From NCBI RefSeq assembly GCF_014696615.1, contig NZ_JACJQJ010000002.1:124001-188000 (forward strand): a stretch of DNA of 64,000 bases, given 5' to 3'. The DNA comes from Nostoc linckia FACHB-104 (GTDB taxonomy: Bacteria > Cyanobacteriota > Cyanobacteriia > Cyanobacteriales > Nostocaceae). Made by a program: the position numbers and the translations under genes. This document shows, one piece after another, positions 63,981-64,000 of this stretch (positions are counted from its first letter, which is position 1; each line of letters begins with the position of its first letter). Under the pieces are notes generated by a model. It was not told the origin of the DNA and ran no database searches. It worked only from the letters and a program-made list of their open reading frames with translations.

Positions 63981-64000
63981 ATGTATAACGAGCAGTTTCA
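63981..64000 (+). CDS. Start of a gene cut by the window edge
   Basis: An ATG opens MYNEQF directly after the inverted repeat. Only six codons are visible, so nothing can be said of the product. Its position one base after the operator-like repeat would give a nearly leaderless or repressor-blocked start. Confidence 0.3.

Overview
The window comes from a filamentous, probably heterocyst-forming (Nostocales-type) cyanobacterium. The evidence is gene content: photosystem I psaE, PSII assembly/repair factors Psb28 and a Psb32-like protein, NDH-1 subunit NdhO, a helical carotenoid protein, the fbp-tal-zwf-opcA oxidative pentose phosphate cluster, a class I plus a class II fructose bisphosphatase, and a class II ribonucleotide reductase split by an intein. 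The DNA also carries many HIP1 octamers (GCGATCGC) and heptameric short tandem repeats of the CCCCART/TAATTCG/CAGTCAA kind known from heterocystous cyanobacteria. I saw no rRNA, tRNA or CRISPR array.

Layout. 0.3-3.8 kb: minus-strand surface-sugar genes (rfbF, lhgO, a sugar epimerase). 4.7-8.4 kb: a minus-strand vWA / PP2C / Ser-Thr-kinase triad of the TerY-P type. 9.0-15.4 kb: a PatA-like regulator and a CheY on the plus strand, then a helical carotenoid protein and a large hybrid histidine kinase on the minus strand. 16.2-18.8 kb: small envelope/membrane genes (YtxH, DUF948, Psb32-like). 19.0-27.9 kb: cbiC/cobH homologue, dapB, a glycosyltransferase, the tldD/tldE pair, cysS. 28.1-36.5 kb: housekeeping and photosynthesis genes (COG0523 GTPase, dtd, psb28, moaB, mraY, fibrillin, psaE, mutM, ndhO, mdh). 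36.9-37.9 kb: a repeat protein and a lipoprotein. 38.4-42.5 kb: a compact three-gene cassette (winged-helix-like protein, AAA-type ATPase, DUF1802 plus PD-(D/E)XK nuclease) ending at a strong hairpin. This is the best candidate here for an undescribed DNA-targeting or defence system. 42.7-48.5 kb: opcA, zwf, tal, fbp. 48.9-54.5 kb: an RRM protein, a small conserved protein, intein-containing nrdJ and a duplicated fragment of the nrdJ 5' end. 54.6-61.3 kb: an FMN-binding oxidase, cysE, a secreted protein, grxC, a DUF981 protein, glpX, hemA. 61.4-64 kb: two ArsR-type regulators, an Uma2 nuclease, a small HTH protein, and an operator-like inverted repeat in front of a gene cut by the window edge.

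How the genes work together. OpcA, Zwf, Tal and Fbp form one route, dark sugar oxidation through the oxidative pentose phosphate pathway, with GlpX serving the Calvin cycle side. The kinase, phosphatase and vWA proteins are expected to act as one phospho-signalling unit. The PatA-like/CheY pair and the hybrid kinase flank a carotenoid protein, which suggests light or stress signalling, but that link is inference.

Intergenic DNA is rich in mobile or repetitive material: a MITE-like element with AGGACTTACGCAA termini in two copies (one split by a second repeat), several palindromic hairpin families, and heptamer repeats. One dispersed repeat has entered cysS in frame, and a similar low-complexity insert lies in mutM.
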